Assembly: GCF_029714285.1 (NCBI RefSeq)
Contig: NZ_CP121664.1
Location: forward strand, 310,001-374,000
From: Rhizobium sp. CB3090
GTDB lineage: Bacteria; Pseudomonadota; Alphaproteobacteria; Rhizobiales; Rhizobiaceae
Direction of reading: 5' to 3'
Length of the DNA stretch: 64,000 nt
How positions within the stretch are numbered: position 1 is the stretch's first letter; each line of letters starts with the position of its first letter. The notes beneath the pieces are model-generated. The model searched no databases. It saw only the letters and a list, made by a program, of their open reading frames with translations, and was not told where the DNA came from. Of the stretch, positions 18,902-30,773 are shown in pieces. Made by a program: the position numbers and the translations under genes.

Positions 18902-20311
18902 ATGACCGCTGCCAAACTGCATATCACCTCCGGCTTGTCGCCTATATCGGTTTACAGTCCGTATGACGGGTCTCTTTTAGGGTCGATCGATCCGACGGAC
19001 GCCAGCGAAATCGGCGAACTCGTCGCTCGCGCCAAACGCGGATCTGAGCTTTCTCGTGCCTTGCCGAGGCACCAGCGCGCGAGCATTCTTGAAGGTGTGG
19101 CTCAAATCGTCGAACGCCGTCGCGACACCTTCGCCGAAACCATCGTGCGCGAAGCCGGAAAGACGATCGTTCAGGCGCGCAAGGAAGTGCTTCGCTGCGT
19201 CAACACCTTGAAGCTGTCTGCCGAAGAGGCAAAGCGCAACGCCGGCGAAATCGTGCCGTTCGATGCCTATGTCGGATCGGAACAGCGCCAGGGCTGGTTC
19301 ACGCGAGAGCCTCTAGGCATCATCACCGCCATTACCCCCTACAACGATCCGCTGAACCTGGTCGCCCATAAACTGGGTCCGGCGATCGCCGGCGGCAACG
19401 CGGTGTTGCTGAAGCCGTCGAACCTGACGCCATTTTCCGCGATCAACCTTGTCGAAGCCTTGGTGGAAGCGGGCTTGCCACGCGAGATCATTACCGTCGT
19501 TCACGGTGATAGAGAGATCGTGACGGCTCTCGTCTCTGCGCGGGATGCGCGTATGGTCTCTTTTACCGGCGGCTTTGCCACCGGAGAGGCAATCAGCCGC
19601 AAAGCTGGCCTCAAGAAACTGGCGATGGAGCTCGGCGGCAACGCCCCCGTCATCGTCATGAACGACTGCGACTTCGACAAGGCGGTTAAAGGATGCGTTT
19701 CCGGCGCCTTCTGGGCCGCGGGACAGAATTGCATCGGCGCGCAGCGTGTTCTTGTGCAGGCCGAGCTTTATGAGCGGTTCCGTGACGCGTTTATGGCCAC
19801 GACGAAAAAGCTCCGGGCAGGCGATCCATCGCTCGAGGATACCGACGTCGGTCCGATGATCTCGAAGGAAGTGGCCGAGCGAACCGAAGCAGCGGTCAAT
19901 GACGCCATTGCCGGTGGTGCAAAATTGCTCTGCGGGCACAAGCGCGAGGGGTCGCTTTATCACCCGACGGTGCTGGAAGGTACCCCGACAACCTGCCCCC
20001 TTTGGCACGAGGAAGTGTTCGCCCCTGTGGTCATGCTTGCACCGTTCGAGACGCTCGATGAGGCCATCGATCTGGCCAACGCGCCGGAATATAGCCTTCA
20101 CGCCGGCATCTTCACCAGCAATCTGTCCGTGGCGCTGGAGGCGGCGAGCAGGATCGAGGCCGGTGGCGTGATGATCAATGACTCCTCGGACTATCGCTCC
20201 GACGCCATGCCGTTCGGTGGCTTCAAATACGGCGGCATGGGCCGAGAAGGCGTGCACTTCGCCTATGAAGAGATGACCCAGCCGAAGGTGGTTTGCATCA
20301 ATCGAGGGTGA
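18902..20311 (+). CDS. NAD(P)-dependent aldehyde dehydrogenase (DoeC-like)
   Basis: This 469-residue aldehyde dehydrogenase has its catalytic Cys in GQNCIGAQR, the general-base Glu in [10 protein letters not shown], and the cofactor loop [15 protein letters not shown] 18902 follows a GGAAG site; the frame opens at 18866. In ectoine catabolism DoeC oxidises aspartate semialdehyde to aspartate, and the preceding aminotransferase gene supports that role. The specificity could equally be another semialdehyde. Confidence 0.86.
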   Translation: MTAAKLHITSGLSPISVYSPYDGSLLGSIDPTDASEIGELVARAKRGSELSRALPRHQRASILEGVAQIVERRRDTFAETIVREAGKTIVQARKEVLRCVNTLKLSAEEAKRNAGEIVPFDAYVGSEQRQGWFTREPLGIITAITPYNDPLNLVAHKLGPAIAGGNAVLLKPSNLTPFSAINLVEALVEAGLPREIITVVHGDREIVTALVSARDARMVSFTGGFATGEAISRKAGLKKLAMELGGNAPVIVMNDCDFDKAVKGCVSGAFWAAGQNCIGAQRVLVQAELYERFRDAFMATTKKLRAGDPSLEDTDVGPMISKEVAERTEAAVNDAIAGGAKLLCGHKREGSLYHPTVLEGTPTTCPLWHEEVFAPVVMLAPFETLDEAIDLANAPEYSLHAGIFTSNLSVALEAASRIEAGGVMINDSSDYRSDAMPFGGFKYGGMGREGVHFAYEEMTQPKVVCINRG

Positions 20312-20416
20312 TCGAGGTCGACCGCAGCGGTTCGGAACCGCTGCGGCGTTCGGAAACTAATGAACTGAATTTCGAGGCGCCTCGGCGTCGCGATCGACGA
20401 ACCTGATGGGGGCAGT

Positions 20417-21115
20417 ATGAACAAAATTTGCGAGAATCCGACGTTGGCGCTTGATGGCTTGCTGTTCGACGGCATGTTCATTGCGGCGGGTGGCTTCGGT
20501 CTTTGCGGTATTCCGGAACTGCTGATCGGTGCCATCCGTGAGGCGGGTACCAAGGATCTGACGATCGCCTCCAACAATTGCGGTGTTGACGACTTCGGTC
20601 TCGGCGTGCTGCTGAAGACGAAGCAGATCAAGAAGATGATCTCGTCCTATGTCGGCGAGAACGCCGAGTTCATGCGCCAGTACCTCAGCGGCGAACTGGA
20701 CCTGGAGTTCAACCCGCAGGGAACGCTCGCCGAGCGGATGCGTGCCGGTGGCGCCGGCATTGCCGGGTTCTATACGAAGACCGGGGTCGGTACCGTCGTT
20801 GCCGAGGGCAAGGAGACGAAGTCCTTCAACGGCGAGGCATATGTTCTCGAGACCGGGATCGTCGCGGACCTCTCGATCGTCAAGGCATGGAAGTCGGACA
20901 CATCGGGCAATCTCGTCTTCCGCAAGACCGCCCGCAACTTCAATCCGCCGGCCGCGACCTGCGGCAAGATCTGCGTCGCCGAAGTCGAGGAGATCGTACC
21001 GGTCGGCAGCCTCGATCCCGACCATATCCACGTGCCGGGAATCTACGTGCATCGTCTGATCCAGGGTCAGCATGAGAAACGCATCGAACAGCGCACAACG
21101 CGCGCGGTGGCTTGA
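20417..21115 (+). CDS. scoA: 3-oxoacid CoA-transferase subunit A
   Basis: This 232-residue family I CoA-transferase alpha subunit includes [18 protein letters not shown] and the glycine-rich [19 protein letters not shown]. It forms a heterodimer with the next gene, moving CoA from succinyl-CoA to acetoacetate or 3-oxoadipate. It overlaps the following frame by a few bases. Together with the thiolase remnant downstream, it suggests a once complete ketone-body or beta-ketoadipate module. Confidence 0.9.
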   Translation: MNKICENPTLALDGLLFDGMFIAAGGFGLCGIPELLIGAIREAGTKDLTIASNNCGVDDFGLGVLLKTKQIKKMISSYVGENAEFMRQYLSGELDLEFNPQGTLAERMRAGGAGIAGFYTKTGVGTVVAEGKETKSFNGEAYVLETGIVADLSIVKAWKSDTSGNLVFRKTARNFNPPAATCGKICVAEVEEIVPVGSLDPDHIHVPGIYVHRLIQGQHEKRIEQRTTRAVA

Positions 21116-21132
21116 AGGGCAGGGGAAGATAC

Positions 21133-22054
<922 letters not shown>

Positions 22055-22068
22055 GGGAGGACAGCGTC

Positions 22069-22566
22069 ATGACCTCGGCCGAATACCGTCTCTGCGATGT
22101 ATCGCTCGACCGATCGTTCCGTGGCCGGGATGCGAGAATTGAGCGGGAGCAGGCGCTCGCGGTCATCGACCTTTTGGAATGCAATACATTCATTCCGGTC
22201 GGTCACGACGGCGGCCCCTATCGTCTCAGGATCGAAGCCGTCGACGGGCGCCTGGCGTTTTATGTCGCTAATGATCAGGGCGAGCATGTCATCAGTCACT
22301 ATCTGTCGCTCACGCCCTTCCGCCGGCTGCTTAGAGACTACGCCCGCATCTGCGAGAGCTACTACGACGCCATCCGCCACCCTGGACCTTCGCGGCTTGA
22401 GGCTATCGATATGGGCCGACGCGGCGTCCACAACGAGGCTGCCGAGCTGCTTCGAGCCCGGTTGTCAACGAAAGTGACCATCGACAACAACACCGCGCGC
22501 CGGCTGTTCACGCTGATTTACGCCCTGCTCGTGCGCAATGCCGACCATCGAGTTCTGTTGAGCTGA
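22069..22566 (+). CDS. UPF0262 family protein
   Basis: This 165-residue protein matches UPF0262, a family confined mainly to alphaproteobacteria ([22 protein letters not shown], then [27 protein letters not shown]). Its function is unknown. ATG 22069 has a GGGAGG site. The usual family member lies in a conserved chromosomal setting, so this copy beside a degraded thiolase is probably an extra plasmid copy. Confidence 0.85.
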   Translation: MTSAEYRLCDVSLDRSFRGRDARIEREQALAVIDLLECNTFIPVGHDGGPYRLRIEAVDGRLAFYVANDQGEHVISHYLSLTPFRRLLRDYARICESYYDAIRHPGPSRLEAIDMGRRGVHNEAAELLRARLSTKVTIDNNTARRLFTLIYALLVRNADHRVLLS

Positions 22567-22607
22567 GACAGCTGTGGCCCCAACTGCCGACCAAGGAGGA
22601 ACCCCAA

Positions 22608-24053
22608 GTGAATGCAATACCTCAACGCGAAGTACACCTCGGAGAAACGAGCTCCGCAGGCTTTCTGGATAGCGTTGACCAGAACTTCCGCCATGCGATG
22701 ACGTTCCTTGATTTGCCGGAAGGGCTGTCGGAACGGATCATGCACTGCAACTCGACCTACACTGTTCGTTTCGGTGTTCGCCTGCGCGGCCGCATGTACA
22801 GTTTCATCGGCTGGCGATCGGTCCACAGCGAGCACTGCGAACCGGTGAAGGGCGGCATACGCTATGCATCGAATGCCGATGCTGAGGAGGTTGAAGCGCT
22901 GGCAGCGCTGATGACGCTCAAATGCTCGCTGGTCGATGTTCCATTCGGCGGCTCGAAGGGCGCCCTGAAGATCGACCCGCGCGAATGGACGCCCCAGGAG
23001 CTCGAGCGCATCACCCGCCGCTTCACCCAGGAGCTCAACAAACGCGGACTGATCGGTCCCGGCGTCAACGTGCCGGCGCCCGACATCGGCACGGGCGAGC
23101 GGGAAATGGCCTGGATGATGGATGAGTTTCGTCGCGCCAATCCGACCGATGTGATCGTTGCGCGCGCTTGCGTCACGGGCAAGCCGCTGTCGAAGGGCGG
23201 AATTGCCGGCCGGACGGAAGCAACGGGTAGGGGCGTTCAATTCGCCATCCAAAGCTATCTCCGCGATCCTCGAACCTCCGGATTGAACGGCAAGCGTGAC
23301 CTGAAGGGTGCTGCGGTCATCGTTCAGGGGTTTGGCAACGTCGGTTACCATGCCGCAAAATTCCTGTCCGAAGAGGATGGTGCCCGGGTGACCGTCGTTG
23401 CAGAACGTGATGGTTATGTCGCCAGCGCCGACGGCCTGGTGATCGAGGCGCTGAAGCAGCATCAGATCAAAACGGGCAGCATCCTTGGCTTTGAAGGTGC
23501 CACATCGTTTCCCGGCAATATGGCGGGCATCGAGCAGCCATGCGCCGTTCTTATTCCAGCGGCGATGGAAAATGCCATCCATGCGGGGAATGCAGATTGC
23601 ATCAAGGCAAATCTCGTCGTCGAAGCTGCCAACGGCCCGGTGACCTTCGAGGCTGACAAGGTTCTCCGCGCCCGTGGGATCACCATCCTTCCCGACCTTT
23701 ACGTCAATGCCGGCGGCGTGGTCGTCAGCTACTTCGAGTGGGTGAAGAACCTGACGCATATTCCCTTCGGCCTGATGGAACGGCGCCGGCGCGAGCGGCG
23801 CAACCAGACGATCGCCACGGCACTCGAACGTATGACTGGCAAGGATTTTCCGGCGGACATGCTCGAGGAGTTTCTCGAAGGCGGGGGGGAAATCGATCTC
23901 GTCCGTTCTGGACTGGAAGACGTCATGCGCAGCACCTGGGGGCGCATCGCCGACCTGATGGAGCAGCAACCGGAACTCGGTGACTACCGAACCGCCGCCT
24001 ATGTCGCATCTATCCGACAGATTGCCGACGCCTATGAAGCGATAGGTGTCTGA
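22608..24053 (+). CDS. gdhA: Glu/Leu/Phe/Val dehydrogenase (glutamate dehydrogenase)
   Basis: This 481-residue dehydrogenase begins at GTG after AAGGAGG. The conserved substrate-side segments are PVKGGIRYA and the catalytic-lysine region VPFGGSKGALKIDP. The NAD fold is at GAAVIVQGFGNVGYHAAKFL. It interconverts glutamate with 2-oxoglutarate and ammonium, which would recycle the amino acceptor for the two aminotransferases upstream. It is followed by a strong terminator. Confidence 0.9.
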   Translation: MNAIPQREVHLGETSSAGFLDSVDQNFRHAMTFLDLPEGLSERIMHCNSTYTVRFGVRLRGRMYSFIGWRSVHSEHCEPVKGGIRYASNADAEEVEALAALMTLKCSLVDVPFGGSKGALKIDPREWTPQELERITRRFTQELNKRGLIGPGVNVPAPDIGTGEREMAWMMDEFRRANPTDVIVARACVTGKPLSKGGIAGRTEATGRGVQFAIQSYLRDPRTSGLNGKRDLKGAAVIVQGFGNVGYHAAKFLSEEDGARVTVVAERDGYVASADGLVIEALKQHQIKTGSILGFEGATSFPGNMAGIEQPCAVLIPAAMENAIHAGNADCIKANLVVEAANGPVTFEADKVLRARGITILPDLYVNAGGVVVSYFEWVKNLTHIPFGLMERRRRERRNQTIATALERMTGKDFPADMLEEFLEGGGEIDLVRSGLEDVMRSTWGRIADLMEQQPELGDYRTAAYVASIRQIADAYEAIGV

Positions 24054-24125
24054 CTACACGTAGGACAAGGGCTTCGCTTCCGCGATCAGTGGCTTGGGCT
24101 TTGAATTCGCTTCTTAAGCGACTTC

Positions 24126-24162
24126 GCTGCCGCCGAACATGTTCGACGGCAGCGTCTTTTTT
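24126..24162 (+). terminator. Rho-independent terminator after gdhA
   Basis: A long hairpin at 24126-24153 has GCTGCCG pairing with CGGCAGC, and its apex is the palindrome GAACATGTTC. It is followed by TCTTTTTT. It ends the gdhA transcript and faces the convergent dehydrogenase remnant. Confidence 0.8.
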
Positions 24163-24212
24163 CCGAGAGGCCGGTTTCAACATCGTCAAATCGCAGGAGG
24201 TCGTAACCCGCG

Positions 24213-25687
24213 TTAGAGGCCACCCAGGCAAAGGTACTTCATTTCAAGATAGTCCTCGAGGCCGTGGCGAGACCCTTCACGTCCAATGCCTGACTGCTTT
24301 ATCCCTCCGAAGGGTGCAGCCTCCGACGACATGCGGCCGGTGTTGATGCCCACCATCCCGTATTCGAGCGCCTCGGCCACACGCCAGACCCGCTTGAGGT
24401 TCGAAGCGTAGAAATAGGCGGCGAGGCCGTAGATCGTATCATTGGCCTCTCGCACGACTTGCTCCGGGTCTTCGAAACGGATGATTGGCGCCAGAGGACC
24501 GAAAGTCTCTTCCTGGGCAATGCGCATTGAGCTGACGACATTTGTAATCACAGTCGGCTCGAAGAATGTTCCGGACGTGCCGATCCGGCGCCCACCACAT
24601 CGCACTATTGCTCCTTTTTTTACAGCGTCATCGACATGCGCTTCGATCTTTGTCAGAGCATGATTGTCGATTAGAGGCCCGATCGCGGTGTCCAGTTCAA
24701 AACCGTCGCCAACGCGAAGTCTGCGCGCGTGCGCGGTGAACTTTTCAGCAAATTCGTCATAGACGCGTTTTTGGACGTACAGCCGATTGGCAGACACGCA
24801 GGTCTGGCCAGCATTGCGAAATTTGGCTTGGATCGCGCCATCGACGGCGGCGTCGATATCGGCGTCGTCGAAGACGATGAAAGGGGCATTCCCGCCGAGT
24901 TCGAAGCTGATGCGCTTGATCTGGTCGGAGCACTGGCGCATCAGCAACCGGCCGACTTCGGTCGATCCGGTGAAACTGATCTTTCGCACCTTGGAATTGG
25001 AACACAATTCACGACCGATAGCGTCACCCTCTGACGCATAGACCAGATTGAGAACGCCCTCCGGGAAACCAGCTGCACGCGCGAGGGCGAACATGGCCCC
25101 GGCAACGAGAGGCGTTTGCTCAGCTGGCTTCAAGACAACGGCGCAGCCAGCGGCAAGCGCCGGCGAAATCTTGCGCGCTACCATCGAGGCCGGGAAGTTC
25201 CAAGGGGTAATGGCGCCGACAACACCAATTGGTTGTTTGATCACCAGCATGCGTCTGTCATTGGAGGGGGCCGAAATAGTCTCGCCGTAAATGCGGTTAG
25301 CCTCTTCGGCGTACCATTGAAGATATGCCGCCGCGTGTAAGACTTCCGACTTCGCCTCTCCCAGTGGCTTTCCCATCTCGGCCGTCAAAATGACGGCAAG
25401 ATCGTCGCTATGTTCAAGGATCAGCCGGTGCCAGTTCCACAGTATGTCCGAACGCTCCCGGGCGGTAAGTCCCGCCCAACGCGCTTGGGCAGCATGCGCC
25501 TTTCAATGGCGACGGAAACCTCTTCAGCGCTCATATCCGGCACTTCGGCCAGCAGATCACCGGTGGACGGGTTAAAGACCGCAAAGCGCTTCATGGATGC
25601 AGCCGCGTGCGTGCTGGGCTCGGAGGTTAGGTGGAGGAATTGCTCCGGATTTTTCAGATGCCTCGTTAATGCAGCAGTGAGCGTCAT
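24213..25687 (-). pseudogene. gabD: NAD(P)-dependent succinate-semialdehyde dehydrogenase, one frameshift
   Basis: The N-terminal part (TLTAALTRHLKNPEQFL ... FAVFNPSTGDLLAEVPDMSAEEVSVAIER) is in one frame. The remainder (ARWAGLTARERSDILWNWHR, EMGKPLGEAKSE, catalytic GQTCVSANR, ELGGNAP) is in another. The shift is near 25497-25503 and looks like the loss of one base in a G/C run. The downstream frame alone gives 391 residues from an internal ATG at 25388 but lacks the first part of the NAD fold. The catalytic residues are intact, so the damage may be recent or a sequencing error. Confidence 0.8.
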
Positions 25688-26099
25688 CCCCGTTTTTCCT
25701 CTTCCGATCGTCAACGTCTTTGGCCTTGTTCTTCTGAACGTTTATGCCGAACGGGTACGCCGGAGCAATGGTTGTTCATGATCGTTGCGGTGCAGGCGGC
25801 GGGCAGCTTGACTGAGGGCGATCAATGCCTTTGCACCTTTCGCCAACGCCTTCCACCGCCAGCAGGGGTAGGGGGTCTAGAGGGGGCAGCATAGATACGA
25901 TTGACGTCCGCGAAGTCGCTGAGTTCAACGAGCAGAACGGTCGCTTTCAACGTCTTGGCATGCCGGCGCTAGGCGCCTTGGCAATTGAAGCAAGATTCGT
26001 CAGGCACATTGGGCCTGTTCGGCGGCTTTTGCATTCGGCACGCGCTAGATCGCGGCCCACCATTGGGCAGCCGGGCTTTCGTTGCGTCACGGATGTCGT
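25688..26099. other. No gene recognised
   Basis: About 410 bp between the dehydrogenase remnant and the citrate synthase fragment. Frames here have no motif or clear ribosome binding site. Confidence 0.4.
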
Positions 26100-26437
26100 T
26101 CAGCGCTTGGAAACCGGAACGTATTCGCGCTGCGGTTTGCCGGTATAGAGCTGGCGCGGGCGGCCGATACGCTGTTCCGGATCTTCGATCATCTGGTTCC
26201 ACTGGGCGATCCAGCCGACGGTGCGGGCAAGCGCAAACTGCACCGTGAACATGGTCGTGGGGAAGCCGAGAGCCTTCAGCGTGATGCCGGAATAGAAGTC
26301 GACATTCGGGTAAAGCTTCTTCTCGATGAAATAGTCATCGGTCAGCGCGATACGCTCCAGTTCGATCGCGATGTCGAGCAGCGGATCGTCCTTGATGCCG
26401 AGTTCGCCGAGCACCTCGTGCGCCGTCTTCTGCAGTG
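26100..26437 (-). pseudogene. Citrate synthase, C-terminal fragment
   Basis: About 112 residues match the C-terminal end of bacterial citrate synthase: [32 protein letters not shown], and the terminal [19 protein letters not shown]. The first ~315 residues, with one catalytic His, are absent. Homology stops abruptly near 26435. Some rhizobia carry a plasmid citrate synthase in addition to the chromosomal one, so this may be the stump of such a gene. It is not expressed as an enzyme. Confidence 0.85.
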
Positions 26438-26439
26438 TT

Positions 26440-26919
26440 GTACTGGCGCCAATTGAACGACTTCGGATTGGCGCCGCCGTTCAATCGGGGATCGTGGCAT
26501 ATCACTCCTAAATGACGCTCTCTTAGCCCAAGAGCTTCCCGCCAAGCAGCGTCGTCAAGCTATCGATTAATGCAGCTTTCCTGCATGGTGGTGCTTTGAT
26601 ACGCCGCCCTTTTACAAAACCGAACCGGTAATATGGCCCACACCATTGCCGGGTGAGCAACGGCAATACAAAGCAATCGCATAAAGAAAGATTTCGATGA
26701 AATGCTTCGAAAGGCTGCAGACTCTATTGTCGACGTCAGGCGAAGCCCTTTGTGCTGAAAAGGGGGCTGGATTCAGCAGTTCAACAGATAGATGCGGGGC
26801 TAAACTACAGCTGATGTGCAACCCGGATGCAACGGATAGACATCCTGAGCGCTGGGGTGAACCGCAACCAACTGGCCGACTATTGGTCGGCGTGATGGCT
26901 AACACGAGACAAATCGCGA
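26440..26919. other. No gene recognised
   Basis: About 480 bp from the citrate synthase break to the MFS gene. Only short frames are present. The junction at about 26437 marks where foreign or rearranged DNA begins. Confidence 0.4.
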
Positions 26920-28563
26920 ATGTCGTCGAAAGATAGTACTGCATCATCAACGTTGTCGGCGCCGCTGACGAATCCTACGTTTCGCGCAATCTGGATCGCC
27001 AATCAGTTCTCCAGTCTCGGCTGGTTAATACAAGCGGTTGCGATCAGTTGGCTGATGGCAACTATCTCGACCTCGGATGTGATGGTTGCATTGGTCCAGG
27101 CCTCATCAACCTCACCTGCGTTCTTTCTGGCCATTTTCGTCGGTGCGATCGCTGACAACTTTAGTCGGCGTATGGTGATGATCATTGGCCGAAGCCTTAT
27201 GATGGCCGCATCCGCCATGCTCACGCTTTCCATTTCTTTCGGCGTAACTGAGCCCTGGATCATTCTTGGTTTCAGCTTTCTGGCTGGCTGCGGCATTGCT
27301 CTCCACGATCCCGCCTGGCAGGCATCCGTCGGCGATATCGTCGAACGGCCCCACCTGCCGGCAGCGGTCACGCTTATTTCTGTCGGGTTCAATACCGTTC
27401 GCAGTGTCGGTCCCGCACTGGGAGGGATCGTCGTTGCCTCAGCGGGGCCTCTTTTTGCCTTTGGGATTGCGACATTTGGTTTTGCAGTTCCGCTGATCGC
27501 CCTGTGGCAAAATAAATGGAAAACGCTTTCCTCATCCTTGCCGCGTGAGGCGATGTTCACGGCTATCTATGATGGCTTGCGCTTCACCGCTATGTCGTCA
27601 GAAATCAAGGCTACCATCGCCCGAGGCGCGTTGTTCGGTTTGGCAAGCACGTCCGTCTTGGCGCTACTGCCACTGGTAGCCCGCGATCAGTTGCATACCG
27701 ATGCAGTCGGATTTGGCGTTCTCATGGGTGGTTTCGGGGCAGGCGCCTTTCTTGGCGGGATCTCAAACCATTGGCTCAGGCAGATGCTCACGCAAGAGAT
27801 GCTGATTACGCTTGCCTGCATAGCATTGGCAACGTGTTCGTTTTTGCTCACCTTGACCTCATCCCTTACCTTTGCAACGATCGCACTCGCCTTCGGCGGC
27901 GCCGGGTGGGTTACCGCCTGGTCGGGGCTTGGTGTAAACGTCCAACTGGCCAGTCCGCGCTGGATCACGGGCCGGACCATCTCCATTTACAGCGCGTTGA
28001 CGAATGGAGGTATTGCAGCCGGCAGCTGGCTTTGGGGGACGGTTGCACAGAGCCACTCACTCTCGGTCGCATTTGGCTGCTCAACGGGCGCCATATTGAT
28101 GGTGGCGGCGCTCGGATTGAAGTTGCCGATCAGCAACCGTTTTGAATCGGAGCTTGAACCATCTGGAAACTTCAACGCGCCGACGGTCGCGCTCGATCTA
28201 AAGCCGAGAAGCGGCCCCATCCTGATTATCACTGAATACTCCATACCCGAGCAGAACATCGATTTGTTCCTTGAGATCATGCGTGAACGGCGGCACGCCC
28301 AAAGCCGCGTTGGTGCTCGTCATTGGACACTCACCCGCGACGTTGAGCAGACATCGCGGTGGATAGAGACATATCGAACTCCGACGTGGACCGACTATCG
28401 CAGGCTTCATCATCGCTACACATCGGCTGACAAGCAGTTGGATCAGGAACTCCTAAGGCTGAGCACAGACGGATGTCCTTCGCGAACAACCATTCTGATT
28501 GAGCGACCGACGGGAGCGGTCCGCAAGTCTTATCCGACAGTTCCCTATGTCTCGCAGAAGTGA
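26920..28563 (+). CDS. MFS transporter, transmembrane secretion effector family
   Basis: This 547-residue protein has about 12 membrane helices (residues 20-410), starting with FRAIWIANQFSSLGWLIQAVAISWLM, which is typical of the EntS-like MFS_3 group. It has a cytosolic C-terminal domain of about 110 residues (GPILIITEYSIPEQNIDLFLEIMRERR ... RWIETYRTPTWTDYRRLHHRYT) that resembles antibiotic-biosynthesis-monooxygenase folds. This combination is usual for the family. It probably exports a small molecule. No partner gene is adjacent. Confidence 0.85.
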   Translation: MSSKDSTASSTLSAPLTNPTFRAIWIANQFSSLGWLIQAVAISWLMATISTSDVMVALVQASSTSPAFFLAIFVGAIADNFSRRMVMIIGRSLMMAASAMLTLSISFGVTEPWIILGFSFLAGCGIALHDPAWQASVGDIVERPHLPAAVTLISVGFNTVRSVGPALGGIVVASAGPLFAFGIATFGFAVPLIALWQNKWKTLSSSLPREAMFTAIYDGLRFTAMSSEIKATIARGALFGLASTSVLALLPLVARDQLHTDAVGFGVLMGGFGAGAFLGGISNHWLRQMLTQEMLITLACIALATCSFLLTLTSSLTFATIALAFGGAGWVTAWSGLGVNVQLASPRWITGRTISIYSALTNGGIAAGSWLWGTVAQSHSLSVAFGCSTGAILMVAALGLKLPISNRFESELEPSGNFNAPTVALDLKPRSGPILIITEYSIPEQNIDLFLEIMRERRHAQSRVGARHWTLTRDVEQTSRWIETYRTPTWTDYRRLHHRYTSADKQLDQELLRLSTDGCPSRTTILIERPTGAVRKSYPTVPYVSQK

Positions 28564-28867
28564 GCGTCCTCGGAAGAGAGGGTAAATTGATGGCATTCCG
28601 GAGAAAGCGGTACGAGAAATTTGAATATCTCTCTTCCCATAAAAGATTACCCAAGCGGCATGCTCATAAGGCTTAGCCGCCTGGCCGGAGCGACGCGACC
28701 TCGTCATTCGATATCGGTGTCACAGGCAATCGGACTCACATAACAACTGCCGATTTCAGACAGCAAAGCGCAATTTCCAATTATGTCGCGCATACTCGCG
28801 GGGGCGACCAGGCAAATATGGTTTAACCTTTAAGTTGCGAGAAAATACAACGTCAGGGAGATTCAAC
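28564..28867. other. Intergenic region before the DUF262 gene
   Basis: About 300 bp without a recognisable gene. An AGGGAG site just before 28868 sets the start of the next gene. Confidence 0.4.
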
Positions 28868-30222
28868 GTGCAACTCAGTCCAATGCATTTGAAGTCGGTT
28901 TCACTTTTTTCTGGTCGGCTATTCCGTATTCCTGAGTATCAACGCGCATATGCATGGGGGAGCCGTCAACGAGCGGACCTCTTTGGCGATGTGCTCGATA
29001 TCAAGCGTTCTGGACGCGAGCATTTCATGGCCACGGTGGTGGCGCTGGGACGTGACACACGCAAGATCAATGCTGACGAATTTAAAACGGTCGATATAGT
29101 TGACGGCCAGCAGCGCCTCACCACGTTGGTTATCCTCTTAAAGGCAAGCGAAAAGGGCCTAGCACTTGAAAGCCGAACGCGCCGGGACATCGCTGAATTG
29201 CTGGTCAAGGACGACGAGCGCACCCTGTTGCTTTTGCAGACCAATCATGACAGCAGCAGCGTTTTCACTCATTATATTTTATCAGGGGAGATCAAAACCA
29301 GCGAGTCTCGCACGGCAGCCGACCTTAACATCCTGGAAGCTGCCAAGGAGTGTGAAGCTTTCGTCGAAAGATGGAGAGCTGAGGGCGACTTGATCGAGCT
29401 TGTGGATATCATCCGCAACAAGTTGTCGTTTGTCTATCATGAGATAGCGGATGAGGCGACTGTCTATAGGGTCTTCGAGGTTCTGAATAGTCGTGGTCTC
29501 GATGTCAAATGGATTGATAAGCTCAAAAGCCAACTCATGGCGCTGTTGTTTGAGCACGTTGAGACGGGTACCCGGGCTGAATCAGTTCGGGAAATGCAAC
29601 GGTTATGGGGCGATATATATCGGACGCTCGGCCAGAGGGGAAACCTCGGCGACGAGGCTCTCAGGTTCGCAGGCACCTGGGCTCTGAAGGCGCAACCTAA
29701 TCGTGTCATATCGCAAGAAGATGCGGCCGCTGTGCTAACAGAAACTGCAGGCACGAAGCTTAAGACGATAATGGCGAGCGGCGAAGCATTGAAGCGCGTT
29801 GTCGAGGCGGTTAAAGAACTCGACGACAACGTTCGCCTCCGGGCCGTGACGAAGATTGCTCACGCTCGTTTTGTAGCGACGGCGATACTTATACGTCAAT
29901 TTGACGGTGCGTCCCGCGAACGGCTGTTGGCTGCTTGGGAGCGAGTGACTTTCCGAATTTTCGGGCTTGCTCAGGCGGATACTCGCTACAAGGTCGGCGA
30001 ATATGTGCGACTTGGTTATTCGATTTTTGCCAGTGGCCTAGATGCGATGGAGATCGAGAAGCGGCTGATTGCTCTCGGGAAGGACTATGCTATCGCGGAC
30101 GTACTGAACAGGCCCGACTATTGGGAAAATTCATATGAAGGTTGGGCGGAAGAGGTTCGCTATATTCTCTTTCGTTATGACGAGTACCTTGCTGCGTCAG
30201 CCGGCACGAACTTCAATCAATC
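28868..30222 (+). pseudogene. DUF262 part of a DUF262-DUF1524 (GmrSD-like) protein, 5' portion split by IS66
   Basis: The first ~452 residues hold the DUF262 ParB-like domain: FRIPEYQRAYAWGSRQR, then the IVDGQQRLTTLVIL nucleotide-handling motif, and RVFEVLNSRGLDVKWID. GTG 28868 after AGGGAG is the likely start; the frame opens with TTG at 28835. An IS66 element enters at 30222/30223 and ends the frame within a codon. DUF262-DUF1524 proteins include the modification-dependent type IV restriction enzyme GmrSD and other phage-defence nucleases. Joining this part to 33378 onward restores one frame of about 550 residues. Confidence 0.85.
30215..30222. repeat. 8-bp target-site duplication, left of IS66
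   Basis: AATCAATC immediately before the left inverted repeat is repeated exactly at 33370-33377. Eight base pairs is the normal duplication for IS66. Confidence 0.95.
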
Positions 30223-30302
30223 GTGAGCGCGACGAACACCCCACCTTTTCTTTTGAGATTGAGGCCGCGAGATAGCTTCTTCATCGATAGGAGCGGAATG
30301 GA

Positions 30303-30773
30303 ATGGTTGGAGATCGCGTTGATGCCATGCTTGAAGTCATGGATGAAGGCATGCATGAAGCCAGGCATCAGGAAAAGTATCGTCGGATCGAGGTGATCAC
30401 TGGTCGGCGCCAGCGGCGGAATTGGACTGATGAGGAGAAGGCGCGGATCCTTGCGGAAAGCGCGGAACCCGACGTGAACGTCTCGGCCGTCGCCCGGCGC
30501 TGGGGCGTCAATCGCGGCTTGCTGAACGTTTGGCGTCGGGAAGCTGGGCTGACCTCTCAACGAACCGCGAAGGCCGGCGTGCAGCAGACGATGTTCGTGC
30601 CGGTGACGGTGGTTGGCGATCGAACGTCTCCCGAGAGCTCGCCGTCGGATTTTGCCCACTTCGCCGCAGGTCGGATTGAGATCGAGCTTGCTGGCGCGCG
30701 CATGACGGTTATCGGCTCGGTAGCGCCTGAGCTGGCACAAGCGATGGTGGCGGCGTTGCGAGGGCGCCGGTGA
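30303..30773 (+). CDS. tnpA: IS66 accessory protein TnpA
   Basis: This 156-residue first frame of IS66 elements has a helix-turn-helix around RNWTDEEKARILAESAEPDVNVSAVARRWGV. It overlaps tnpB by ATGA. It is needed for transposition in related elements, and its exact role is unknown. Confidence 0.9.
   Translation: MVGDRVDAMLEVMDEGMHEARHQEKYRRIEVITGRRQRRNWTDEEKARILAESAEPDVNVSAVARRWGVNRGLLNVWRREAGLTSQRTAKAGVQQTMFVPVTVVGDRTSPESSPSDFAHFAAGRIEIELAGARMTVIGSVAPELAQAMVAALRGRR

Noticed and set aside
22518..23969. 483-codon minus-strand frame under gdhA
   Set aside because: Long, but it is the reverse shadow of glutamate dehydrogenase, whose catalytic and NAD motifs are all on the plus strand.
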